A stretch of DNA of 33,252 nt from assembly GCF_028532725.1 (NCBI RefSeq), contig NZ_JAQKGU010000017.1, positions 1-33,252 of the forward strand, written 5' to 3'. Both the position numbers and the translations under genes were made by a program. The stretch comes from Desulfovibrio sp. Fe33 (GTDB lineage: Bacteria; Desulfobacterota; Desulfovibrionia; Desulfovibrionales; Desulfovibrionaceae). Below the pieces are notes generated by a model, which did no database searches, was not told the DNA's origin, and worked only from the letters and a program-made list of their open reading frames with translations. Positions 27,084 through 33,252 of this stretch are shown here, piece after piece (the stretch's first letter is position 1; every line of letters begins with the position of its first letter).

Positions 27084-29105
27084 ATGGATAATTTCATCAC
27101 CCGCTCCCTGGGAGTCAAGCTCATCGTCCTGTCCTCTCTGTTGACCATCCTGGCCTTTGCCGGGTTGTTCGCCTACAGCTCCATCTCAACCAAAGATCAC
27201 ACGTTGAAGGAAGTGGCCCTGGCCGCAGAGAGGGTGGCGGACATGCTCTACATTGCCATCGAAGACCCCATGTCCAAGGGGGACAACGACGGCACCGAAA
27301 TCAAATTCCTTCAGATGGCCGAGCGGTACCCGGACATCAAGGTCTACCTGACCGACTACAAGGGCGAGATCACCTATTCCACCGAGTCCGGCTCCATACG
27401 GGAAAAGATATTCGACGCGCGATCCGAGGCCGGAGTGCCCGAGATGGTGGCCAAAGGGCTTGAGGAAAAAATAGCCGAGGGAGACCTGAAGGAAATCGAC
27501 GGCAAACGGCATTTCGTCGAGGTCAAATCCATCGAGAACAATCCGTTTTGCTATCATTGCCACGGCAGGAGCCGGGAAATTCTCGGCGCAATGGTCGTGG
27601 CCGTTGACGTGAGCCCGCAGTACGGTGCGCTGAGGGAAAACCAGATACGGTCGGCGGGCATATCCGTGATCGGCGTCCTGGCTCTTCTGGCCGCGCTGAT
27701 CGTGTTCATGCGCCGGGCCGTCGTCAATAAGATCACCTCCATCGCCTCCACGGCCGAGGATGTGGCTCACGGCAACCTGGACGCCCGTTTCGAGGTGGCC
27801 GGGACCGATGAGCTGGGGTCCCTGTCCCGTTATCTCAGCTCCATGGTCAATCGGATCAAGGATCAGCTTCAGTACAACCAGTCCGTGCTCGGGGGCATAG
27901 TGGTCCCGCTTTTCGTGACCGATGCCGACCAGACCTTGCAATTCGTCAACCCGCCGTTGCAGGCTATCCTCGATTTGACCGAGGACGAGCTCAAGGGACG
28001 TCGGGTGCAGGACGTGTTCGCCTGTGAATCCGAGGACGGGTCCACCTGCAACGCGGGCGAGGTTATCGCGCTGGGCGAGCCGCTCCAGGGGCGGTTCCTG
28101 TTCACGCGCAGCGACGGCACCGTGTTCCCGCTTCTGTTCGAGGCGTCTCCGCTCAAGGATGCCGAGGGCCAGACCGTCGGCGTCATATGCGTGCTCATCG
28201 ATTTGACGCGCGAGGAAGCGGACAAGAAGAACATCGAATCCCAGCGGCAGGAACTCCTTGTGGTGGCCAACGAAGTCACCCAGGTGGCCAACAAGCTCAA
28301 CGAGGCGTCCAATATCCTCTCTTCGCGGATGGACGAACTCGCAAACGGCGTCGACACCTCCGCGAACCAGACCGGCCAGGTGGCCACGGCCATGGAGGAG
28401 ATGAACGCGACGGTGCTTGAAGTGGCCAGGAACGCGGCCGAGACCGCCGAGGCCTCTGACCAGGCCAACAAGGTGGCTGCCTCGGGCGGCGTGGTGGTGG
28501 GCAAGACCGTGGAGGAGATCAACTCCGTGGCTGACATCACCGAAAAGCTGGCGGAGGCGCTGGCCTCGCTGTCCAGCCGGGCCGAGAACATCGGGCAGGT
28601 CATGGCCGTCATCAACGACATCGCGGACCAGACCAACCTCCTGGCGCTCAACGCGGCCATCGAGGCGGCCCGGGCGGGCGACGCCGGGCGCGGTTTCGCC
28701 GTGGTCGCGGACGAAGTGCGCAAGCTGGCCGAAAAGACCATGGATGCCACCAAGGAGGTGGAGGGCGCGATTTCCCTGATTCAGCAGTCCACATCGAATG
28801 CGGTCAAGGAAATGGATGCCGTCAAGCAGCGCGTGGTCAACACCTCCGGCATGGCCCAGGAGGCGGGCGGCGTACTCGACGAAATCGTCCGCCACTCCGA
28901 CTCCATCGCGGAGATGGTCAACGGCATCGCCACTGCGGCAGAGCAGCAGTCAGCGACTTCGGACGAGATCAATAATCGGGTGACCCAGATCAACAAGCTG
29001 TCCCAGGAAGTCCTGTCCGGGATCCGCGAGTCCAATCAGGGCATTCAGGAGGTCTCGGAACTGGCCGGGGAGCTTGCCGGACTGGTCGCCAAGTTCAGGA
29101 AATAG
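27084..29105 (+). CDS. Haem-c-binding methyl-accepting chemotaxis protein (DcrA-like)
   Basis: 673 aa; AGGAGG (27073-27078) lies 5 bases ahead of the ATG. Layout: TM1 about 11-31; periplasmic domain 32-190; TM2 about 192-209; HAMP about 210-262; PAS about 268-380; MCP signalling domain to 673 with the conserved hairpin tip IADQTNLLALNAAIEAARAG (513-532). The periplasmic domain has a CxxCH haem-attachment site at 156-160 (CYHCH) in a DUF3365-like context (FVEVKSIENNPFCYHCHGRS). Haem-bearing receptors such as DcrA of Desulfovibrio vulgaris sense oxygen or redox state, and that role is the likely one here. A tetraheme cytochrome gene precedes it. No CheR-binding pentapeptide is seen at the C-terminus. 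Confidence 0.92.
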   Translation: MDNFITRSLGVKLIVLSSLLTILAFAGLFAYSSISTKDHTLKEVALAAERVADMLYIAIEDPMSKGDNDGTEIKFLQMAERYPDIKVYLTDYKGEITYSTESGSIREKIFDARSEAGVPEMVAKGLEEKIAEGDLKEIDGKRHFVEVKSIENNPFCYHCHGRSREILGAMVVAVDVSPQYGALRENQIRSAGISVIGVLALLAALIVFMRRAVVNKITSIASTAEDVAHGNLDARFEVAGTDELGSLSRYLSSMVNRIKDQLQYNQSVLGGIVVPLFVTDADQTLQFVNPPLQAILDLTEDELKGRRVQDVFACESEDGSTCNAGEVIALGEPLQGRFLFTRSDGTVFPLLFEASPLKDAEGQTVGVICVLIDLTREEADKKNIESQRQELLVVANEVTQVANKLNEASNILSSRMDELANGVDTSANQTGQVATAMEEMNATVLEVARNAAETAEASDQANKVAASGGVVVGKTVEEINSVADITEKLAEALASLSSRAENIGQVMAVINDIADQTNLLALNAAIEAARAGDAGRGFAVVADEVRKLAEKTMDATKEVEGAISLIQQSTSNAVKEMDAVKQRVVNTSGMAQEAGGVLDEIVRHSDSIAEMVNGIATAAEQQSATSDEINNRVTQINKLSQEVLSGIRESNQGIQEVSELAGELAGLVAKFRK

Positions 29106-29124
29106 GCAACGCAAAGATACTGTG

Positions 29125-29156
29125 AGGGCCCGGCTTATGCCGGGCCCTTTTTCTTT
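29125..29156 (+). terminator. Rho-independent terminator after the chemoreceptor
   Basis: AGGGCCCGGC/GCCGGGCCCT, 10-bp perfect stem with a TTAT loop, then TTTTCTTTT. Further on, 29195-29210 is a 16-base GC palindrome (CCGCCCGGCCGGGCGG). The rest of the gap to 29318 shows no gene. Confidence 0.85.
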
Positions 29157-29318
29157 TGCGCGCAATTTCCCGGTGATTTCGCGCAATAACGATGCCGCCC
29201 GGCCGGGCGGAAATCGGTGCAACCGTGCAACGCCCCTGCGGGGAATCCCTGGTCGTAACATTTGCAGTAATCAGTTTTCTGAGCTAATGACCCGTAATTC
29301 CGCTTGCACGGATTCCTC

Positions 29319-29356
29319 TTGACAGATACGGGCTAGGGGAATAGTAATTGTTATCA
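29319..29356 (+). promoter_or_regulatory. perR promoter with overlapping candidate PerR site
   Basis: TTGACA (29319-29324), 17-base spacer, TAGTAA (29342-29347). An imperfect AT-rich palindrome, ATAGTAATTGTTAT (29341-29354), overlaps the -10 box. Its left half TAGTAAT differs by one base from the TAGGAAT half-site that occupies the same position in the rbr promoter, suggesting autoregulation. Confidence 0.55.
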
Positions 29357-29372
29357 AAGATGGAGGATATCC

Positions 29373-29771
29373 ATGGCTCAAGAAATGGGTTTCAGGCTTT
29401 CCAAGCAGCGGAAAGTGATTCTGGAAGAGTTGCGTAAGGTCAAGACGCATCCCACGGCCGACGAGGTCTATGACATGGTGCGCAAGATCATCCCGAGGAT
29501 CAGTTTGGGCACAGTCTACAGGAATCTGGAGTTTCTGGCGACCAAGGGCCTGGTCCTCAAATTGGGTGCGCCCGGCGAACAGAAGCGGTTTGACGGCACC
29601 CCTGAGCCTCATCCTCACATCCGTTGCGAGGTATGCACCGCCGTAGTCGACGTGGACTGCGAAATCGATATCCCTACCATCCCCGACACCTGCACCAGCG
29701 GCTACAAAATTTTGAACACCAACGTGGAATTCGTTGGCATCTGCCCCAGGTGCCAGGCCGCCAGACAATAG
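29373..29771 (+). CDS. perR: Fur-family peroxide-responsive repressor, PerR-like
   Basis: 132 aa; GGAGG lies ahead of the ATG. The winged helix (about 8-70) contains HPTADEVYDMVRKIIPRISLGTVYRNLEFL. The metal-site residues follow the PerR pattern: D74 in RFDGT, H80 and H82 in PHPH, and Asp at position 93, where PerR has Asp and Fur usually Glu; H26 is a candidate for the remaining ligand. The structural zinc site is C85-EV-C88 and C124-PR-C127. PerR uses Fe(II)-catalysed His oxidation to sense peroxide. The oxygen-defence genes lie immediately downstream, which fits this role. It is monocistronic: own promoter, own terminator. Confidence 0.88.
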   Translation: MAQEMGFRLSKQRKVILEELRKVKTHPTADEVYDMVRKIIPRISLGTVYRNLEFLATKGLVLKLGAPGEQKRFDGTPEPHPHIRCEVCTAVVDVDCEIDIPTIPDTCTSGYKILNTNVEFVGICPRCQAARQ

Positions 29772-29803
29772 TTTTTTCGCCAAATATCTGCTCAAAGATT
29801 GTG

Positions 29804-29840
29804 AAGCCGGTTGCCTCATGGGGTAACCGGCTTTATTTAT
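29804..29840 (+). terminator. Rho-independent terminator of perR
   Basis: AAGCCGGTT (29804-29812) pairs with AACCGGCTT (29825-29833), followed by TATTTATATT. Confidence 0.75.
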
Positions 29841-29863
29841 ATTGGTAGCTGTCCATTTGGCGC

Positions 29864-29901
29864 TTGACAGGGCACAAACCTACAGATAGGAATAATTCCT
29901 A
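29864..29901 (+). promoter_or_regulatory. rbr operon promoter with PerR-type palindrome over the -10
   Basis: TTGACA (29864-29869), 17 bases, TAGGAA (29887-29892). The -10 is the left half of a 15-base palindrome TAGGAAT-A-ATTCCTA (29887-29901). A repressor bound there would block RNA polymerase. PerR, encoded just upstream, is the natural candidate (inference). Confidence 0.65.
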
Positions 29902-29966
29902 GATTGTGACTAACCAAATGAGTTGGCAGGAAAATATTTACATAAGCTGAACTCCACGTGCTTTTC

Positions 29967-30000
29967 ACACAAAAATACGACAACAGGCGTATTTTTGTGT
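29967..30000 (+). promoter_or_regulatory. 13-bp perfect inverted repeat in the rbr leader
   Basis: ACACAAAAATACG (29967-29979) and CGTATTTTTGTGT (29988-30000) pair perfectly around an 8-base loop. It is AT-rich, 52 bases ahead of the rubrerythrin ATG and downstream of the promoter, so it would be in the mRNA leader. It could be an attenuator, a stabilising stem or a second operator. Confidence 0.5.
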
Positions 30001-30051
30001 AAGGTTCATGGTGAATCTGAAAACCCGCGAACTATTCCGTAAGGAGGAAAA

Positions 30052-30624
30052 ATGTCTCTGAAAGGAACCCAGACCGAAAAGAATTTGTTGTACGCATTCA
30101 TCGGCGAGTCCCAGGCTCGCAACAAATATACCTACTTCGCCAGCGTAGCCAAAAAAGAAGGGTACGTGCAGATCTCCAAGATTTTCGAGGAGACCGCGGG
30201 CCATGAGAAGGAGCACGCCAAAAGGCTTTTCAAGTTCATGGAGGGCGGCACCGCCGAAATCACCGGCACCTTTCCGGCCGGCGTGATCGGCTCAACCCTG
30301 GACAACCTGAAGGCGGCCGCCGCCGGTGAGCATGAGGAGTACTCCGAGATGTACCCCGATTTCGCCAAGGTCGCCCGCCAGGAGGGTTTCAACGAGATCG
30401 CCGCCGTCATGGAGAACATCGCCGTCGCCGAGCGTTACCATGAGGAGCGGTACAAGTCCCTCATCAACAACATCGAGACCGACCATGTCTTCGTCAAGGA
30501 CGAGGAGATCGTCTGGCGGTGCCAGAACTGCGGCTACAACCACAAGGGCTCCACCGCTCCCGTGAAGTGCCCGGCCTGCGACCATCCCCAGGCCCATTTC
30601 GAAATCAAAGACACCAACTGGTAA
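30052..30624 (+). CDS. rbr: Rubrerythrin
   Basis: 190 aa; a strong AAGGAGG precedes the ATG. Cytoplasmic peroxide reductase. The N-terminal ferritin-like diiron domain has E19 ([11 protein letters not shown]), E52 and H55 (GHEKEHA), E93 and E96 (GEHEEY), and E127/H130 (AERYHEERY), the usual ligand set. The C-terminal rubredoxin-like domain has C157-QN-C160 and C173-PA-C176. Length and domain order match Desulfovibrio rubrerythrin. It is the first gene of an apparent rbr-dfx-rubredoxin operon under the palindromic promoter; electrons probably come from the rubredoxin encoded downstream. Confidence 0.97.
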   Translation: MSLKGTQTEKNLLYAFIGESQARNKYTYFASVAKKEGYVQISKIFEETAGHEKEHAKRLFKFMEGGTAEITGTFPAGVIGSTLDNLKAAAAGEHEEYSEMYPDFAKVARQEGFNEIAAVMENIAVAERYHEERYKSLINNIETDHVFVKDEEIVWRCQNCGYNHKGSTAPVKCPACDHPQAHFEIKDTNW

Positions 30625-30652
30625 GAATCAAGTCATCCAAGGAGGATTCGAC

Positions 30653-31042
30653 ATGGCTATCAAATTGGGCGAAGTGTACAAGTGTAATATCTGCGGCAAT
30701 ATCGTCATGGCCATTCACGAAGGCGCGGGCGACCTGGTCTGCTGCGGCGAGGAGATGGTGCTGATGTCCGAAAATACCGTTGACGCCGCCAAGGAAAAGC
30801 ACGTTCCCGTCATCGAAAAGGACGGCGACAAGGTCACCGTTAAGGTCGGTTCCGTGGCGCATCCCATGGAGGAAAAGCACTACATCGAGTGGATCGAGCT
30901 CCAGGTGGGCGACGTGGTCCTGACCAAGATGCTCAAGCCCGGCGACGCCCCCGTAGCCGAGTTCTGCATCTGCGGCCTGTCCGGCGAGCTCAAGGCCCGC
31001 GAATACTGCAACCTCCACGGCCTGTGGGCCGCTACCGCTTAA
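30653..31042 (+). CDS. dfx: Desulfoferrodoxin (class I superoxide reductase)
   Basis: 129 aa; AAGGAGG precedes the ATG. It reduces superoxide to peroxide without making oxygen. The N-terminal desulforedoxin domain binds Fe in an FeS4 site: C11-NI-C14 and the adjacent C30-C31. The catalytic centre has H50, H70, H76, C119 and H122, with E48 and K49 next to the active site (KEKHVP), exactly one position later than the well-studied D. desulfuricans protein. Its product, peroxide, is the substrate of rubrerythrin 28 bases upstream. The older symbol is rbo. Confidence 0.97.
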   Translation: MAIKLGEVYKCNICGNIVMAIHEGAGDLVCCGEEMVLMSENTVDAAKEKHVPVIEKDGDKVTVKVGSVAHPMEEKHYIEWIELQVGDVVLTKMLKPGDAPVAEFCICGLSGELKAREYCNLHGLWAATA

Positions 31043-31091
31043 TCGCGGACAATCGTTTCGCGCTCAACGAGCGCGTGAATGAACATGAAAG

Positions 31092-31115
31092 GGGGCGGGC
31101 TTAAAGGCCCGCCCC
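31092..31115 (+). terminator. Hairpin between dfx and the rubredoxin gene
   Basis: GGGGCGGGC (31092-31100) pairs with GCCCGCCCC (31107-31115) around TTAAAG. Only TT follows, so it is more likely an attenuator or mRNA-processing stem that lowers or uncouples rubredoxin expression than a full stop. Confidence 0.4.
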
Positions 31116-31135
31116 TTCCAATCCCAGGAGGCATT

Positions 31136-31585
31136 ATGGCCCTGCCCGAAGAGATGTATCAGTGTCAGACCGTTAATTGCGGCTACATCTATAACCCGGA
31201 CAAGGGGGACCGAAAGGGGAAAATCCCCAAGGGAACCAAGTTCGAAGACTTGCCCGACGATTGGCGATGCCCCATCTGCGGCGGGACCAAGAAATGCTTT
31301 CGCCCCCTGGCCGGTCCGGGTTCCACCAAATCCGACTGTGAATTGCCAGTTGAAACCGATCCCGAAAAGTTGACAGCGGCCGCCGCTGCTGCAAATATAC
31401 CCGATCAAAAGGAGACTGATCCCATGCAGAAATACGTGTGCGAGATTTGTGGCTATGTGTACGACCCGGCCCAGGGTGATTCCGACTCCGACATCCCGGC
31501 CGGCACCAAGTTCGAAGATCTGCCCGACGACTGGACCTGTCCCGTCTGCGGCGCGGGCAAGGACAGCTTCGTACCCGAGGATTAA
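31136..31585 (+). CDS. Fused double rubredoxin
   Basis: 149 aa from the ATG at 31136 behind AGGAGG (31126-31131). Two rubredoxin domains: residues 1-58 with C10-x4-C15 and C45-PI-C48, and residues 97-149 with C102-EI-C105 and C135-PV-C138. The first domain has the widened C-x4-C spacing known from type 2 rubredoxin of D. desulfuricans; the second is a standard 53-aa rubredoxin. The linker (59-96) is Ala/Pro/Glu-rich. Both domains share KFEDLPDDW...CP.CG at near-identical DNA level, pointing to duplication. An internal ribosome site stands before Met97. It carries electrons to ROO and rubrerythrin. Confidence 0.9.
   Translation: MALPEEMYQCQTVNCGYIYNPDKGDRKGKIPKGTKFEDLPDDWRCPICGGTKKCFRPLAGPGSTKSDCELPVETDPEKLTAAAAAANIPDQKETDPMQKYVCEICGYVYDPAQGDSDSDIPAGTKFEDLPDDWTCPVCGAGKDSFVPED
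31407..31585 (+). other. Internal ribosome site and start for a standalone rubredoxin
   Basis: AAAAGGAG (31407-31414) lies 9 bases ahead of an in-frame ATG at 31424. Starting there gives a 53-aa protein beginning [14 protein letters not shown], the normal size and sequence of a single Desulfovibrio rubredoxin. The gene therefore probably yields both a fused and a free rubredoxin (inference from the sequence signals). Confidence 0.6.
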
Positions 31586-31608
31586 TTTTCGGCCCTCATC
31601 GTGGGCAT

Positions 31609-31642
31609 GGAGCGCGCACCCACGGTCCGCGCTCCTTTTTTT
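31609..31642 (+). terminator. Rho-independent terminator of the rbr-dfx-rubredoxin operon
   Basis: GGAGCGCG (31609-31616) pairs with CGCGCTCC (31628-31635), followed by seven T. roo downstream would then need read-through or its own promoter. Confidence 0.75.
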
Positions 31643-31652
31643 ACCGCAGCAG

Positions 31653-31668
31653 TTGAGCGCTTGCTCAA
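31653..31668 (+). promoter_or_regulatory. Small inverted repeat in front of roo
   Basis: TTGAGC/GCTCAA with a GCTT loop, ending 3 bases ahead of the GGAG ribosome site of roo. It could be an operator or a leader hairpin. No clear promoter is visible between the terminator and this site. Confidence 0.3.
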
Positions 31669-31683
31669 TGTGGAGAAAAGATA

Positions 31684-32883
31684 ATGAGACCTGTTGAAAT
31701 CAAGGACGGCATCCACTGGATCGGTGCGGTCGACTGGAACCGCCGCGACTTCCACGGCTATTCCAAAGCGCACAAGGGCACCACCTACAACAACTTTCTT
31801 ATCGTGGACGAGAAGGTGACCCTGGTCGACACCGTGGCCGAAGAGTTCTGGGGAACCCTCCAGTGCAACGTCGCCCAGGTGCTCGGCGACCGGAAGATCG
31901 ACTACTTCGTCATCAACCACCTGGAACCCGATCACGCGGGCAGCCTGGCCTTGGCCGTGGAAAAATACCAGCCCGAAAAGATCTACACCTCCCCCATGGG
32001 CCAGAAGTCCATGATGGCCCACTTCAAGTACAAGGATTGGCCCGTCGAGGTCGTGCCCACCGGCACCGAGATCAAGCTCGGCAAGCGGACCCTTCACTTC
32101 ATCGAAACCCGTATGCTCCACTGGCCGGACTCCATGCTGACCTACTGCCCCGAAGCGAAGCTGGTCTTCACCAATGACGCCTTCGGACAGAACTGGGCCA
32201 CCTCCGAGCGCTGGGCCGACCAGGTCGACCGCTACCGCCTGGAAGAGCTGATGGCCAACTACTACGCCAACATCGTCCTGCCGTACTCTCCCGTGGTCAT
32301 CAAGACCCTGGCCGCCATCAAGGAAATGGGCCTGGAGATCGACACCATCTGCCCGGACCACGGCCTGATGTTCCGTGGAGACGACTGCGCCTGGGCCATG
32401 AACAAGTACCAGGAGTTCGCGGAGCAGAAGCCCAAGAACAAGGCGGTCATCGTTTTCGACACCATGTGGCATTCCACCGAGAAGATGGCCGAGGCCATCG
32501 CTTCCGGTCTGGCCGACGAGGGCGTGTCCGTGCGCGTCATGTGCATGAAGAACAACCATCACTCCGATGTCATGGCCGAGGTCTTTGACGCCGCCGCCGT
32601 GATCGTCGGCTCCCCGACCCACAACAACGGCATCCTGCCGCTCATGGCCGACATGCTGACCTACATGAAGGGCCTGCGGCCGCAGAACAAGATCGGCTCC
32701 GCCATCGGCTCCTACGGTTGGTCCGGTGAATGCGTGAAGATCCTGACCAAGTGGCTCGAAGACATGAACATGGAAGTCTTCGACCCGATCAAGACCCAGT
32801 TCGTCCCCGATCACGACGTGCTCGGCAAGTGCTACGAACACGGCAAGCAGCTCGCCGCCGCCATCAAGGCCAAGCTGGCGTAG
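31684..32883 (+). CDS. roo: Rubredoxin:oxygen oxidoreductase (flavodiiron protein)
   Basis: 399 aa; GGAG lies 8 bases ahead of the ATG. A cytoplasmic flavodiiron protein that reduces oxygen to water (and in some cases NO) using rubredoxin. The lactamase-like domain carries the full diiron ligand set H79, E81, D83, H84 (NHLEPDHAGS), H146, D165 and H226, at the same residue numbers as D. gigas ROO. The flavodoxin domain (about 250-399) has the FMN loop FDTMWHSTEKMAEAI and GSPTHNNGILP and SYGWSGE. The double rubredoxin lies just upstream as probable donor. Confidence 0.97.
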   Translation: MRPVEIKDGIHWIGAVDWNRRDFHGYSKAHKGTTYNNFLIVDEKVTLVDTVAEEFWGTLQCNVAQVLGDRKIDYFVINHLEPDHAGSLALAVEKYQPEKIYTSPMGQKSMMAHFKYKDWPVEVVPTGTEIKLGKRTLHFIETRMLHWPDSMLTYCPEAKLVFTNDAFGQNWATSERWADQVDRYRLEELMANYYANIVLPYSPVVIKTLAAIKEMGLEIDTICPDHGLMFRGDDCAWAMNKYQEFAEQKPKNKAVIVFDTMWHSTEKMAEAIASGLADEGVSVRVMCMKNNHHSDVMAEVFDAAAVIVGSPTHNNGILPLMADMLTYMKGLRPQNKIGSAIGSYGWSGECVKILTKWLEDMNMEVFDPIKTQFVPDHDVLGKCYEHGKQLAAAIKAKLA

Positions 32884-32904
32884 CGGCATACCCGCACTAA
32901 AAAG

Positions 32905-32938
32905 AAGGCCCGGTCTCCTGCGAGATCGGGCCTTTTTT
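32905..32938 (+). terminator. Rho-independent terminator of roo
   Basis: AAGGCCCGGTCTC (32905-32917) pairs with GAGATCGGGCCTT (32922-32934; one G-U pair) around CTGC, followed by a T run to 32938. Confidence 0.85.
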
Positions 32939-32944
32939 CGTGGT

Positions 32945-33015
32945 TGCCTCCGGCGGCCAGAGGGGGAACCTCTTGAGAGAGGTTCCCCCTCTGGACTCCC
33001 CCTCCAGAACTTTTT
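32945..33015 (+). repeat. Terminator-like intergenic repeat, complete copy
   Basis: Head TGCCTCCGGCGGCC (32945-32958), then a 17-bp perfect hairpin (32957-32973 with 32978-32994, TGAG loop), then GGACTCCCCCTCC and AACTTTTT. The head is identical to the minus-strand copy at 135-148. From 33016 to 33132 nothing recognisable is present; short open frames there are not supported. Confidence 0.6.
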
Positions 33016-33132
33016 GTGTGCCTTCGGCGGGGGAGGATAAAACCGGGGCGTCTTGGTTGTCGAGAATTGGCTACTAATGGGCTGATGAAAATACGTTCTC
33101 AGCTCGGTATCACCCCGCGAAGCGGCGCTAAA

Positions 33133-33181
33133 AAGTTTAGGAAAGGAAGGGGTTGGGGGTCCGGGGGAAGGGGAAGGAAAA
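33133..33181 (-). repeat. Distal half of another terminator-like repeat, truncated by the insertion-sequence end
   Basis: Read on the minus strand: an arm (33180 to 33161) followed by GGACCCCC and then CTAAACTTTTT. The arm CCGGGGGAAGGGGAAGGAAA (plus strand, 33161-33180) matches the reverse complement of 115-136 except for a 2-base insertion, so it complements the half-hairpin at the left window edge. Confidence 0.5.
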
Positions 33182-33189
33182 GGTACAGT

Positions 33190-33252
33190 CCGGGTACATA
33201 GGTAACACATTAGTCCGGGAACATGGGTAACACTTTGGGCATGGAAGCCTGG
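33190..33252. mobile_element. Outer end of an insertion sequence continuing right of the window
   Basis: Two 19-base motifs, CCGGGTACATAGGTAACAC (33190-33208) and CCGGGAACATGGGTAACAC (33215-33233), repeat with a 25-base period. They are the inverted counterpart of those at 46-89. No transposase coding is visible in the 19 remaining bases. Confidence 0.6.

Noticed and set aside
33016..33201. 61-codon open frame between the last repeat and the insertion-sequence end
   Set aside because: No ribosome site, low-complexity Gly/Arg composition, and overlap with the repeat half.

Overview
The window reads as chromosomal DNA of a strictly anaerobic, GC-rich sulfate-reducing deltaproteobacterium of the Desulfovibrio / Pseudodesulfovibrio type. 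The evidence is the oxygen-defence block (PerR-like Fur protein, rubrerythrin, desulfoferrodoxin, rubredoxin, rubredoxin:oxygen oxidoreductase), a tetraheme cytochrome next to a haem-binding chemoreceptor, a PTS EI/HPr pair with a mannose-type EIID, and futalosine-route menaquinone biosynthesis. This assignment is inferred from gene content and protein character; no 16S rRNA is present.

Layout. 1-150: outer end of an insertion sequence, then a terminator-like repeat. 159-5760 (minus strand): an apparent operon bioB - bioY - bioY - PTS EIID - ptsH - ptsI - smpB. 5850-6200: a small membrane-protein gene with its own promoter and a strong bidirectional terminator. 6218-7446 (minus): yraN-rsmI. 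7555-8661: a Gfo/Idh/MocA oxidoreductase. 8747-10019: 1.3 kb without convincing genes, holding two direct copies of a roughly 543-bp structured repeat. 10167-13839: a DUF3089 hydrolase, then a two-gene FAD / Fe-S 2-hydroxyacid (lactate or glycolate) dehydrogenase. 14009-16704: promoter, secA and terminator. 16909-18706: an outer-membrane barrel protein, a Nif11-like small protein and a DUF486 membrane protein. 18976-26449: a small conserved-looking protein, menaquinone methyltransferase, DUF2065 protein, nucleotide-sugar dehydrogenase, futalosine hydrolase, polyprenyl diphosphate synthase and purL. 26589-29105: tetraheme cytochrome and haem-type chemoreceptor. 29319-32938: the oxygen-defence block. 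32945-33252: terminator-like repeats and a second insertion-sequence end.

How the genes work together. ubiE, mqnB and the polyprenyl synthase supply menaquinone, the likely electron acceptor of the glcD/glcF-type dehydrogenase. In the oxygen block, perR and rbr each have a TTGACA promoter with a similar AT-rich palindromic site exactly over the -10 box, which suggests one shared peroxide-responsive control. The enzymes form a chain: superoxide reductase (dfx) makes peroxide, rubrerythrin reduces peroxide, ROO reduces oxygen, and rubredoxin carries electrons.

Most worth a second look: (1) the paired structured repeats, in which a compensatory two-base change preserves a hairpin; (2) a fused double rubredoxin with a strong internal ribosome site in front of its second domain; (3) a biotin synthase lacking two of the three canonical [2Fe-2S] cysteines; (4) the cytochrome/haem-chemoreceptor pair; (5) matching half-hairpins next to the insertion-sequence ends at both window edges.
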